Positions 8,801 to 15,912 of a DNA stretch of 23,693 nucleotides are shown here, in pieces (position 1 is the first letter of the stretch; the number at the start of each line of letters is the position of its first letter). Source of the DNA: an uncultured Clostridia bacterium (GTDB lineage: Bacteria; Bacillota; Clostridia; Christensenellales; UBA1242); contig CALVNU010000007.1 in assembly GCA_944349915.1 (NCBI GenBank), positions 1 to 23,693 on the forward strand. Direction: 5' to 3'. The notes under the pieces are model-generated. The model worked only from the letters and a program-made list of their open reading frames with translations, was not told where the DNA came from and did not search any database. The position numbers were made by a program, and so were the translations under genes.

Positions 8801-9122
8801 GCTAAAAAACATAATGCTTATAAAATCGGTTGCAAAGGAAGGGCAGGTCTTTAAAGAAAAACAATTTGTGATGAGTTTGCCTGTTGACAATTTTAACGAA
8901 AAGCAAATTGTACAGGGTGCGATTGACTTTTGCTGTGTAAACGAAGGTCAAGTTGTGCTTATAGATTATAAATATACCTCACAAAAAGATGACAATATAT
9001 TAAAAAGAAGATATAAGACACAGTTAGATTTATATAAGCAAGCGCTTGAAAAAGCCTTTCCAAATAAAAAAATAAAAAAATATTTATTGTCGTTAAAATT
9101 TGCAAAATTAATTGAATTTTAA
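5853..9122 (+). CDS. addA: ATP-dependent helicase/nuclease subunit A (AddA)
   Basis: A UvrD/Rep-type superfamily 1 helicase fused to a RecB-like nuclease, the motor of AddAB. All helicase motifs are visible in order: Q-motif TEEQQRVLD, Walker A SASAGSGKT (Lys27), Ia LTFTKAAANEMKQRL, TIDAFC, II FIDEYQDTN, III VGDIKQGIYGFR, IV LKSNFRS, V TTIHATKGLEYPIVIL, VI FYVALTRAKNHL. The C-terminal nuclease shows GDAVHLALE, GAIDF and IDYKYTSQ. I chose the ATG at 5853 because GGAGAG (5843-5848) lies four bases before it and the protein then opens MLTEEQQ as in homologues. The in-frame GTG at 5829 would add eight residues that overlap addB. It has 1089 residues, a little shorter than the roughly 1200 of typical AddA. 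A terminator follows. Confidence 0.96.
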   Translation: MLTEEQQRVLDFDKQRLIISASAGSGKTFVLIKFIANLILSKKVPLKRFLVLTFTKAAANEMKQRLQNAFLAEKPSAFLAQQIDEIASSDISTIDAFCEKVIKQNLSKTKLDENFSVVDERQSQLLMQKAFDRTVEQFSSTKAEEFSQIFFAFKKIKDNIFLCVKYLLNYFDSQDDEEYFIDYMLNNSEELFAQACQSLNMGLKNKFISLSNQLFAFNSQEESLVKYFEALENVLRMPLAEDYIENCMRLSAVTLPKMPGRVKDTFAKALLKPVSDLLKKELASIAKFDFSPISLKKQKLNTLGNAILKFYQLFKQNYIKIKQSKDVIDFADAEKITKKLLEDEQVLTSLQESYDYIFIDEYQDTNSLQESIIKPIAQKGMFVAVGDIKQGIYGFRNANMDIMLQDIADFSADENSQALYLKSNFRSDKKILQFVNFIFEKVMTKDSAGIDYKETSMFKGEKEFKFDGVDSVQVIVCQEEKDSQDYQGQEIYDIKTDSLTTKSSGKVEASEIVKTILDFLTRKIYNPQTDSFESVKPQDIAVLFRNRNETMQECYRLLTQKGISAITDSKDVLFENNAVKVLCFLIKLAISTKDDIALATVMHSPFGNFSFDQLVAISLLGEGKFYEKVEKLIKNDEKIAKFYQFLNNFAFNCQLYGVIKTLKQTISGCYFFEKYSQNLLEDRQKVEQFFAFISAIDGDYNLQAIIDGFEKLSVKTPQISQAENSVLLTTIHATKGLEYPIVILAGAGEGICKVDTNSYAISRRFGFGTNVYDEITLTKSPTPVLKAIREEEKRKNFVDELMIFYVALTRAKNHLVLCGTQNDISVTSSPEECATYFDFLFYAMGAGGVERLLLDGKVKAENFTVKLTSDLPEDEKIEEKTKTIMFDKEKVEKLLEKNSQQRLEKVALKTNVTALSSEEEQEFVLNGRSGLSREESLLQGDAVHLALEKLDFDKIFDLESLEQEVQQHPELFEVLSFIDRELLLKNIMLIKSVAKEGQVFKEKQFVMSLPVDNFNEKQIVQGAIDFCCVNEGQVVLIDYKYTSQKDDNILKRRYKTQLDLYKQALEKAFPNKKIKKYLLSLKFAKLIEF

Positions 9123-9130
9123 AAATTAAG

Positions 9131-9170
9131 ACAAGAATTTCAAAAAAATATAAGAAATTCTTGTTTTTTT
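9131..9170 (+). terminator. Intrinsic terminator of addBA
   Basis: ACAAGAATTTC (9131-9141) and GAAATTCTTGT (9154-9164) form a perfect 11-base-pair stem around a 12-base A-rich loop, followed by seven Ts. It lies eight bases after the addA stop. Confidence 0.88.
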
Positions 9171-9330
9171 ATTAATTTTTTCTAATTTTTTAGAGATTTT
9201 TTATTAATTTTCTTTGTTTTTACGCTTTTTTTTAATATATTTTTCGCCTTTATTTATAAGCATAAAAGCCATATTGAAGAAAATTATTTAAAATTTTTTT
9301 ACATTTTTTGAAGAAATTTGTTGAATTTGT

Positions 9331-9358
9331 TTGTAAAATAATTTTTATGTGTTATACT
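9331..9358 (+). promoter_or_regulatory. Promoter of the 823-residue membrane protein gene
   Basis: TTGTAA (9331-9336), 16 bases, then an extended -10 TGTTATACT (9350-9358). The predicted start near 9365 leaves only a short leader that contains the ribosome binding site AAAGGAG (9368-9374). Confidence 0.6.
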
Positions 9359-9380
9359 AATTGCGAAAAAGGAGTGAATT

Positions 9381-11852
9381 ATGTTTATTTCAATGTTAGC
9401 AGATATTGACAATGCCATCACATCTTTCTTTACTCAATTGACCGCGTCTATTGGGTTTGGCGGATATCTTGGCATCGCACTTGGTGTTGAAGTATTTTTC
9501 ATTTTGCTGTTTCTTCTAAAGTCTGCCTTTTCTTATGAAGCGCGTCTTAAAAGAAACCTAATAAAATACAACAACTGGCTTTTTAAAAATAAAAAACTTG
9601 ATAAGGGCAACATTAAAGAATTTAGCAACCTTGTCAAAAAGGGCACAAAAAGGGTTGTGTATTATTGGCAACAATTTATTCTGTTTAGAGAAGGTGGCCC
9701 AACAAATTATATGTCGGAAGAAAACTTGATTGAAAAGCCACTTAAAACAAGCAGTTGGTCAAGCAATATCAAAAACCTTATTGCTCTTACATCGGTATGG
9801 GCAGTTGTTTGTCTGCTTTTTGGCTTTGCATCTCAAGCGGGCAGAGCGTTCTCTCTCAACCTTTTTGCAATTGCATTTGTTATTCCTGCAATAGTGCTTG
9901 TTATTGGCATTTTGGCAGTGATTGCCTTGAAAGAAAAAAGGGTTATTAACCTTGACGACATCTATCAAAACTATCACATATTTGCAAGATTTATCACCAA
10001 CGCTAGCATTGATTTGCCAGATTATATTGATTATGAACTTCTCTTCACTCAAAAAGAAATCACAAGAGGCAATCCGCAACTGCGTGAATTTTATGAAGCC
10101 AAAGCAAGAAAGGCAAAAGAAGAGTTTGAAAAAGCAAAACAGAAAGAAACCGAATATGTTGAATATAACTTTGAAAAGGCAGGGGTTGACGGTGCTCTTG
10201 TGCTTGAAAGAGCTATGAAGGAAAGCGAAGATTACATAAACAAAAAACAAAACATTCTTTCAAAAATTGCCGATATTGAAGCGCAGAAAGAAGCATTAAA
10301 ACGAAACTATGAAAACAAACAAAAAGATTTGCAGAAAAAGATTCAATCTATGAAGGAGAGCATTGCAAAACTTCTGCAACAACAGGAAGCAACAACCAAC
10401 CGTATGGAAGTCACATTCTTGAAAACCAGACAAGATCAAGATAGAGCAAAACAAGAGCAATTCCAATCCGAATATGACCAAGAAGAAACGCAATTTGCAA
10501 TCTCCAATGATGAACTCAACAAACAGTTGCAAGAACTCCGCTCTCAACTTGACGAGTCCAAACTTGATGTTGAACAGGCAATGCTTGCAGAATATCAAGC
10601 CTTCTATGAAAAAGTTTTAAAAGTTTCTATGAATAGGGCAGAAAATAAAGTTAAAAATGAAGTTATTGAACTGCGTAGCAAAGTTGCAGAAAACGACAAT
10701 CAACTAATGGTTGTCCAAACTCAACTTAAAAGAATGACTGACGAAAACGCAATTTTGAAAGATGCCCTTCAAAAAGAAGGCAAAGAAGTTGCACAAGAGG
10801 CATTGCCAGGGCACTATGACGAAAATGGCAATTATGTTTATGAAGATGGCTCTTACCATGACCCAAATGGACTGTATCATGATAAAAACGGAACGGTTTA
10901 TGATGCAAATGGCAATGTTATAGAGCAAGAAAAATCAAAATCTGAAGAAGAAATTTTGGACAACAGGTTTGGCTCATTTGAATTGCCAGACAATGAAAAT
11001 CCAGAAGATAAGGCAGAAATTGAAAAGGCTATTGCAGAGAAGTTTGGTGGAAATTTAAGCGAAGAAAAACCTAAAGAGAATGCTGTTGAAGAACCTGCTA
11101 ATAAAGAAAAAGCAGAAAAGTCTGTTAATGATACAGATAAGACAAACGAAGATGATAACGCTCAAGACAAAATAACTGACGAAAAGAAGCAAGGGGAAGG
11201 CTCTGGCGAGGAAGCGCTTTCTGCACAAGAGCAAGAACAAAAGCCTGCAAAGAAAAGAGGAAGGCCAAGAAAGCCAACAGCCGAAACTGAAGAAGTGAAA
11301 GTTCCAAGAAAGCGTGGTCGTCCAAGAAAAGAAACTCAAGAGGCAAAAGTTGAAGAAGTTGCAACCGAAGAAAAACCTACAAAAAAACGCAGTCCATACA
11401 AGAAAACAGCAGGCAGAAAGCCTAGCGCAACAAAAAAGGCTAGCCAAGCAAAGAAAAACAGTTCTTCAACAAACAAAGAAACTTCAAAGAAAAAATCAAC
11501 CGCAAAAAAACCTGCTAGCGAGTCGACAAAAAAGGCAAGCACGCCAAAAAAATCTAGTGCAAAATCAAAATCTCCAACATTATCACAAATTAGCAAATTG
11601 ATATCTGAAGAAGAAGAAAAACTCAACAAAATGAAGGCATTTATCAATTCTGAAATAGATGATGTTATGAACAACGAGGACAACAGTGCGATTGATAAAG
11701 AAAAAGATGAAATTATGAAAACCGTTGAAGACTTGAAAGAAAAGGCAGAGAATGTTAAACAAACAGACAAGTCGGAAACCGAACTTTCAAACATCAACAA
11801 ACGACTTGAGGAACTTATCAAAGAGATTTCTGCTTTAAACAATAAAAAGTAA
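9381..11852 (+). CDS. Membrane-anchored coiled-coil protein with AT-hooks and a histone-H1-like tail
   Basis: An 823-residue protein I do not recognise as a named family. In order: membrane helix 24-46; a Lys/Arg-rich segment 47-130; helices 132-152 and 158-183; a long charged, Gln/Glu/Lys-rich coiled coil from about 230 to 465; five [N/D]-G heptads at 477-516; an acidic linker; two AT-hook cores KKRGRPRK (RGRP 626-629) and RKRGRPRK (RGRP 645-648); a Lys/Ala/Ser/Pro-rich H1-like tail to about 735; and a final short coiled coil. By the positive-inside rule everything after residue 183 should be cytoplasmic, so the DNA-binding-like tail would face the nucleoid. The start follows AAAGGAG at six bases. 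The gene is a single unit between two terminators, between addBA and typA. A membrane-to-DNA tether is my inference. A role in division or envelope organisation is also possible. Confidence 0.85.
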   Translation: MFISMLADIDNAITSFFTQLTASIGFGGYLGIALGVEVFFILLFLLKSAFSYEARLKRNLIKYNNWLFKNKKLDKGNIKEFSNLVKKGTKRVVYYWQQFILFREGGPTNYMSEENLIEKPLKTSSWSSNIKNLIALTSVWAVVCLLFGFASQAGRAFSLNLFAIAFVIPAIVLVIGILAVIALKEKRVINLDDIYQNYHIFARFITNASIDLPDYIDYELLFTQKEITRGNPQLREFYEAKARKAKEEFEKAKQKETEYVEYNFEKAGVDGALVLERAMKESEDYINKKQNILSKIADIEAQKEALKRNYENKQKDLQKKIQSMKESIAKLLQQQEATTNRMEVTFLKTRQDQDRAKQEQFQSEYDQEETQFAISNDELNKQLQELRSQLDESKLDVEQAMLAEYQAFYEKVLKVSMNRAENKVKNEVIELRSKVAENDNQLMVVQTQLKRMTDENAILKDALQKEGKEVAQEALPGHYDENGNYVYEDGSYHDPNGLYHDKNGTVYDANGNVIEQEKSKSEEEILDNRFGSFELPDNENPEDKAEIEKAIAEKFGGNLSEEKPKENAVEEPANKEKAEKSVNDTDKTNEDDNAQDKITDEKKQGEGSGEEALSAQEQEQKPAKKRGRPRKPTAETEEVKVPRKRGRPRKETQEAKVEEVATEEKPTKKRSPYKKTAGRKPSATKKASQAKKNSSSTNKETSKKKSTAKKPASESTKKASTPKKSSAKSKSPTLSQISKLISEEEEKLNKMKAFINSEIDDVMNNEDNSAIDKEKDEIMKTVEDLKEKAENVKQTDKSETELSNINKRLEELIKEISALNNKK

Positions 11853-11856
11853 ACAT

Positions 11857-11890
11857 AAAAAAGAACTTTCGTGCATGAAAGTTCTTTTTT
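11857..11890 (+). terminator. Intrinsic terminator of the 823-residue protein gene
   Basis: AAAAAAGAACTTTC (11857-11870) and GAAAGTTCTTTTTT (11877-11890) are perfectly complementary around a six-base loop. It starts four bases after the stop codon. Because A runs and T runs flank both sides it could also act on the opposite strand. Confidence 0.93.
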
Positions 11891-12186
11891 ACCTAATTTA
11901 AAAACAAATCAACAAAGGTTTTTGTAGCCCTTGTAACACATACAAATAGAGTATAAAGCAGAGCGGGAATGTTGCAATCAAATTTAATTGAGTAAGGTTT
12001 GGCAAACAGACATGTTTGGCAAAAATAAAACAACAGCAAAACAAAAATTAATGTTTAAAATAATAGTTGAAAGGCTTGGTTTGTGGTAAAAATGCAAGGG
12101 CAAATATTTGCCAGAAAATGTAGGGGCTAGAAATCTATTAAAGAGTTATTACATTGCGTTATTTTTATTGTATTTCTTTAAGCGGT
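11891..12186. other. Intergenic stretch with repeats but no convincing gene
   Basis: The only open frame of note is about 25 codons (12012-12089) without a ribosome binding site. The stretch holds GTTTGGCAAA twice (11997-12006 and 12014-12023), a small inverted repeat CAAACA/TGTTTG (12003-12018) and the perfect palindrome at 12099-12112. I see no known riboswitch or T-box pattern. Confidence 0.5.
12099..12112. repeat. Perfect 14-bp palindrome GGCAAATATTTGCC
   Basis: GGCAAAT is followed directly by its reverse complement ATTTGCC with no spacer. This is a shape typical of dimeric repressor operators. It sits about 75 bases upstream of the distal typA promoter. No regulator can be assigned from the sequence. 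Confidence 0.45.
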
Positions 12187-12214
12187 TTTACAAAACTTTT
12201 GCTTTGTTTATAAT
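12187..12214 (+). promoter_or_regulatory. Distal promoter of the typA operon
   Basis: TTTACA (12187-12192), 16 bases, then a perfect TATAAT (12209-12214). The predicted start falls inside the direct repeat at 12211-12248, about 117 bases before typA. Confidence 0.5.
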
Positions 12215-12248
12215 TTATTTAAAAATATCTTAATTTATTTAAAAATAT
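12211..12248. repeat. 18-bp direct repeat upstream of typA
   Basis: The same 18 bases, TAATTTATTTAAAAATAT, occur at 12211-12228 and 12231-12248, separated by CT, giving a 20-base period. The repeat overlaps the distal -10 box and ends 13 bases before the proximal -35 box. Confidence 0.8.
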
Positions 12249-12261
12249 AGTCGGCTACCAC

Positions 12262-12290
12262 TTGAAAAAATCTGTTTATTATGTTAAAAT
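12262..12290 (+). promoter_or_regulatory. Proximal promoter of the typA operon
   Basis: TTGAAA (12262-12267), a 17-base spacer ending in TGT, then TAAAAT (12285-12290), which makes an extended -10. The A/T-rich direct repeat immediately upstream could serve as an UP element. The predicted leader is about 40 bases and holds the ribosome binding site GAAGGA. Confidence 0.65.
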
Positions 12291-12337
12291 TATATAGTTT
12301 TAGAGGGATAGGCTTAATTTAAAAGAAGGACAAAAAT

Positions 12338-14170
12338 ATGACAAATGAAAAAATAAGAAATATTGCTATCATCGCCCATGTTGACCATGGCAAAACTTCG
12401 CTTGTAGATGCACTGTTAAAACAGGGCATGGTTTTTCGTGATAATCAAGCCGTTGAAGAGCGTGTTATGGACTCAAATGCCCTTGAGCGCGAAAGAGGCA
12501 TAACAATTCTATCAAAAAACTGCTCTTGTTTGTATCATGGCGTTAAAATCAACATTATCGACACTCCAGGACACGCCGATTTTGGCGGTGAAGTTGAACG
12601 CGTGCTTAAAATGGTTGACGGTGTGCTTCTTGTTGTTGATGCCTTTGAAGGTCCTATGCCTCAAACAAGGTTTGTGCTTGAAAGGGCACTTGCTCTTCAA
12701 TTGAAGGTTGTTGTTGTTGTAAACAAGTGTGATAGACCGGATGCTCGCCCTCATGAAGTTATTGATGAAGTGCTAGAACTTCTTATTGACCTTGACGCAA
12801 ATGAAGAACAACTTGACAGCCCATTCGTTTTTGCCTCTGCAAGAAATGGCGTTGCTTCACTTGACCCAGACCAAAGCGGAGAAGATATGACTGCACTTTT
12901 TGAAACAATCTTAAAGCATATCCCTGCGCCTAGTGGAGATGAAAATGGACCAACTCAAATGCTTATTTCTTCGGCAGAGCACAACGATTATGTTGGCAAA
13001 CTTGCCGTTGGCAAACTTAGTCGCGGAGAGTTGACTGTTGGACAAAATGTGGTGCTTTGCAATTACCATGACGAGAAGAAGATGATAAAAAGCAAGATTG
13101 TTAGTCTTTTTGTCTTTGAAGGGCTAAAAAAAGTTCCTGTCCAAAAAGTTGAAATCGGAGAAATTGCCTGCGTTGCAGGGCTGGAAGATGTGCAAATTGG
13201 TGATACAATTTGCGATACAAACAAGCCAGAGCCTATGGAATTTGTTAAGATTGCCGAGCCTTCTGTAGAAATGACTTTCATGGTCAATGACAGCCCTTTT
13301 GCTGGAAAGGACGGCAAGTTTGTAACTTCAAGGCATTTAAGAGATAGGCTTTATAAAGAGGCGGTAAAAGACCTTTCGTTAAGAGTTAGCGATGGCGAAA
13401 CTGCCGAACGATTTAAAGTTTGCGGAAGGGGAGAAATGCACCTTTCAATATTAATTGAAAATATGAGAAGAGAAGGCTATGAATTTCAAGTTTCTATGCC
13501 TAAAGTTCTTATAAAGACGATAGATGGAGTTAAGTGCGAACCAGTTGACAGGCTTTTCTTGGATGTCCCAGAAGATTGCACGGGGATTGTTATGCAAAAA
13601 ATGGGAGTCCGAAAAGGTGAACTTGTTGGTATGACACCCCATGGTAAACGCATGAGAATGGAATTTACTATTCCATCTCGTGGACTGTTTGGATTTAAGA
13701 GCGAACTTTTGACGGATACTCGAGGGGAAGGCATTATTAATTCAATCTTCTATGAATATCAACCATGGAAGGGGGAAATTAAAAGAAGAGAATATGGTTC
13801 TCTTATTGCACACGAAACTGGCGAGGCTGTTGTTTATGGCTTGTTTAACGCACAAGAGCGTGGCGATTTGTTTATTGGCCCAGGCACTGCTGTGTATGCT
13901 GGTATGGTGGTTGGCCAAAATCCAAAAGGTGATGATATTGTTGTCAATGTCTGCAAAAAGAAACATCTTTCAAACTGCAGAGCCTCTGGCTCTGATGATG
14001 CATTAAGGCTTACTCCACCTAGAAAAATGTCGCTGGAAGATGCAATAGAATTTTTGGCGGATGATGAGATTTTGGAAGTAACTCCAAAGAGTATGCGAAT
14101 TAGAAAAATAATTCTTGACCACAATATGCGACTTCGTGAAAAGGGAAAGATTTTGAGAGGAGAAGTTTGA
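12338..14170 (+). CDS. typA: Translational GTPase TypA/BipA
   Basis: TypA (BipA) is an EF-G-like GTPase that binds the 70S ribosome and supports 50S assembly and growth under stress, especially cold. The 610-residue length is exactly usual. GTPase motifs are all present: G1 AHVDHGKT (13-20), the switch I signature RERGITI (51-57), G3 DTPGH (75-79), G4 NKCD (129-132) and G5 FASARNG. These are followed by the EF-G-like domains and the family-specific C-terminal region with FGFKSELLTDTRGEG. The start ATG follows GAAGGA at seven bases. Two promoters and a repeat lie upstream. The next gene overlaps the TGA stop by one base (TGATG), and dnaB follows, so typA heads a multi-gene transcript. Confidence 0.98.
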   Translation: MTNEKIRNIAIIAHVDHGKTSLVDALLKQGMVFRDNQAVEERVMDSNALERERGITILSKNCSCLYHGVKINIIDTPGHADFGGEVERVLKMVDGVLLVVDAFEGPMPQTRFVLERALALQLKVVVVVNKCDRPDARPHEVIDEVLELLIDLDANEEQLDSPFVFASARNGVASLDPDQSGEDMTALFETILKHIPAPSGDENGPTQMLISSAEHNDYVGKLAVGKLSRGELTVGQNVVLCNYHDEKKMIKSKIVSLFVFEGLKKVPVQKVEIGEIACVAGLEDVQIGDTICDTNKPEPMEFVKIAEPSVEMTFMVNDSPFAGKDGKFVTSRHLRDRLYKEAVKDLSLRVSDGETAERFKVCGRGEMHLSILIENMRREGYEFQVSMPKVLIKTIDGVKCEPVDRLFLDVPEDCTGIVMQKMGVRKGELVGMTPHGKRMRMEFTIPSRGLFGFKSELLTDTRGEGIINSIFYEYQPWKGEIKRREYGSLIAHETGEAVVYGLFNAQERGDLFIGPGTAVYAGMVVGQNPKGDDIVVNVCKKKHLSNCRASGSDDALRLTPPRKMSLEDAIEFLADDEILEVTPKSMRIRKIILDHNMRLREKGKILRGEV

Positions 14171-14433
14171 TGAAACCTGAAGAAAGCAGAGATTTAAAGA
14201 GAAATTCAAAAAGGTTGATGTGGTTTTTGCTTGCCATATTCATTTTTGATGCACTGATAGTTTTTACACTTATCAACTATGCAAACCTTTCTCCAGTGCT
14301 TTCTGGTTTTATAATTATTGTGATAACTGCTGTTGTATATTTGTGTTTTTGGCTTATTTGTGCTAAAATAGATAAAAAGAAGAAAATAAAACAGGAAAAA
14401 GAAAGTTACAAAGACCCTTTTACAAAAAAATAG
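14170..14433 (+). CDS. Small two-helix membrane protein, 87 residues
   Basis: An unrecognised small protein with a charged N-terminus (KPEESRDLKRNSKRL), two membrane helices (about 17-37 and 44-65) and a very basic Lys-rich tail. By the positive-inside rule both ends face the cytoplasm. I use the ATG at 14170, whose A is the last base of the typA TGA stop, because AGGAG (14158-14162) lies seven bases before it. The TTG at 14167 would add one residue. The overlap means translational coupling to typA. It lies between typA and dnaB. A function cannot be assigned. Confidence 0.8.
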   Translation: MKPEESRDLKRNSKRLMWFLLAIFIFDALIVFTLINYANLSPVLSGFIIIVITAVVYLCFWLICAKIDKKKKIKQEKESYKDPFTKK

Positions 14434-14478
14434 TTTTTATATCACAAGATTGTTCTATAAATTTGACAGGAGGCTAAA

Positions 14479-15900
14479 ATGGCTAGAGATTATAAAATTC
14501 AACCACACAATTTGGAAGCGGAGCAAGCAGTTCTCGGCTGTGTTTTGATTGATAATCAAGTCCAAATCGACATTTTGGCAACCATGCATGAAGCAGATTT
14601 CTATTCTGAAGCACACGCTTTGATTTATAAAGCAATGAACAGCGTCTATCAAAGGTCGGTTCCTGTTGATTTTGTAACCTTGACTGCCCAACTTGAAAAA
14701 GACAACATTCTTGAAAAGGTTGGCGGAATTGATTATATAATGGCGCTTACAAATGTTGTGCCATCTGCAGCCAACTTTAAATATTATTGCGACATTGTCA
14801 AATCGGACTCTATAAGACGAAAACTTATTCATTCTGGGCAAGAAATTATAAAAGATGCATTCGAAAATTCTGATAAAGACAACTCTTTGCAATTTGCAGA
14901 ACAAACAATTTTTGATATAGCAGAAAAAGAAGGGCGCTCAAGCCTTGAACATGTTGGCAGAACAGATGGACCAGTAAAAAAAGTTATTGACAAGTTTGGC
15001 GAAATTGCAAAAGACCCAACTGTGCTTAAAGGCATTCCGACAGGATTTACCGATTTTGACAAAATCACAAATGGACTGCAAAACAGCGACCTTATTTTGC
15101 TTGCAGCAAGACCCGGTGTTGGTAAGACATCTTTTTCTATGAACATTTTGGTGCATGCGGCAACAGAATTAAACAAAAAATGTGCTATATTTTCTCTTGA
15201 AATGAGCAAGGAACAACTTATGCAAAGGGCAATTTGTTCTCTTGCCAAGGTTGATATGGGCAAAGCCTTAAAGGGAGAGATGGACGCTGAAGAGTGGAAA
15301 CGAATTTGGACAGCCAGCAAAAAACTTGAACAAAGCGGACTTTATATAGATGACAGTTCTATGACAACTCCAGCCGACCTATTGTCAAAGTGCAGACGCC
15401 TTAAAATGCAAGATGGGCTTGACCTTATAATGGTGGACTATATTCAACTTATGACTTCTGGTAAGAAAGCGGACAATCGTCAACTTGAAGTTAGCGATAT
15501 TTCAAGAACATTGAAGATTGCGGCAAAAGAACTAAATGTGCCAATTATTGTTTTGTCTCAACTTTCTCGTGCGGTTGAGAGCAGACAGGACCATAGACCG
15601 CTTTTGTCGGACTTAAGAGATTCTGGTGCTATAGAGCAAGATGCCGATATTGTTTTGTTTATCTACAATCCTGAAAAATACAACGACCCAACCGATGACG
15701 AGCCTGGCACTGTTGAACTTATTATTGCCAAGCATAGAAATGGCGGAACAGGAACAGTCAAATTACGCTGGATAGGTCAATACACAACCTTTGTCAACTT
15801 GCAAGACAAGGTGGCAATTCAAAAAACAGCAAAAACTGTTCCAAGCAAAATTGAAGAAGCGCCAATTGAAAATATCGATGTTGATGTTTTTGATGATTAA
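14479..15900 (+). CDS. dnaB: Replicative DNA helicase DnaB (DnaC in Bacillus naming)
   Basis: The hexameric helicase that unwinds DNA at the replication fork and binds primase. The protein is 473 residues. The N-terminal domain begins with the family signature PHNLEAEQAVLGCVL (residues 9-23). The RecA-like C-terminal domain has Walker A RPGVGKT (Lys216), GIPTGF before it, Walker B DLIMVDYIQLM (Asp320), and the later motifs VLSQLSRAVESR, LLSDLRDSGAIEQDAD and AKHRNGGTG. No intein interrupts it. The start follows AGGAGG (14470-14475). The gene sits 45 bases after the small membrane protein and the next gene begins within 15 bases of its stop, so it appears to be in the typA transcript. Confidence 0.98.
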   Translation: MARDYKIQPHNLEAEQAVLGCVLIDNQVQIDILATMHEADFYSEAHALIYKAMNSVYQRSVPVDFVTLTAQLEKDNILEKVGGIDYIMALTNVVPSAANFKYYCDIVKSDSIRRKLIHSGQEIIKDAFENSDKDNSLQFAEQTIFDIAEKEGRSSLEHVGRTDGPVKKVIDKFGEIAKDPTVLKGIPTGFTDFDKITNGLQNSDLILLAARPGVGKTSFSMNILVHAATELNKKCAIFSLEMSKEQLMQRAICSLAKVDMGKALKGEMDAEEWKRIWTASKKLEQSGLYIDDSSMTTPADLLSKCRRLKMQDGLDLIMVDYIQLMTSGKKADNRQLEVSDISRTLKIAAKELNVPIIVLSQLSRAVESRQDHRPLLSDLRDSGAIEQDADIVLFIYNPEKYNDPTDDEPGTVELIIAKHRNGGTGTVKLRWIGQYTTFVNLQDKVAIQKTAKTVPSKIEEAPIENIDVDVFDD

Positions 15901-15912
15901 GAGGAGGATATG

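Noticed and set aside
11055..11842. Long minus-strand open frames opposite the 3' half of the 823-residue gene
   Set aside because: They are Phe/Leu/Ser-rich antisense products of a Lys/Glu-rich coding strand, with no ribosome binding sites. The plus frame has clear domain structure.
12012..12089. 25-codon open frame in the gap before typA
   Set aside because: No ribosome binding site and no recognisable protein pattern. Short open frames are common by chance.
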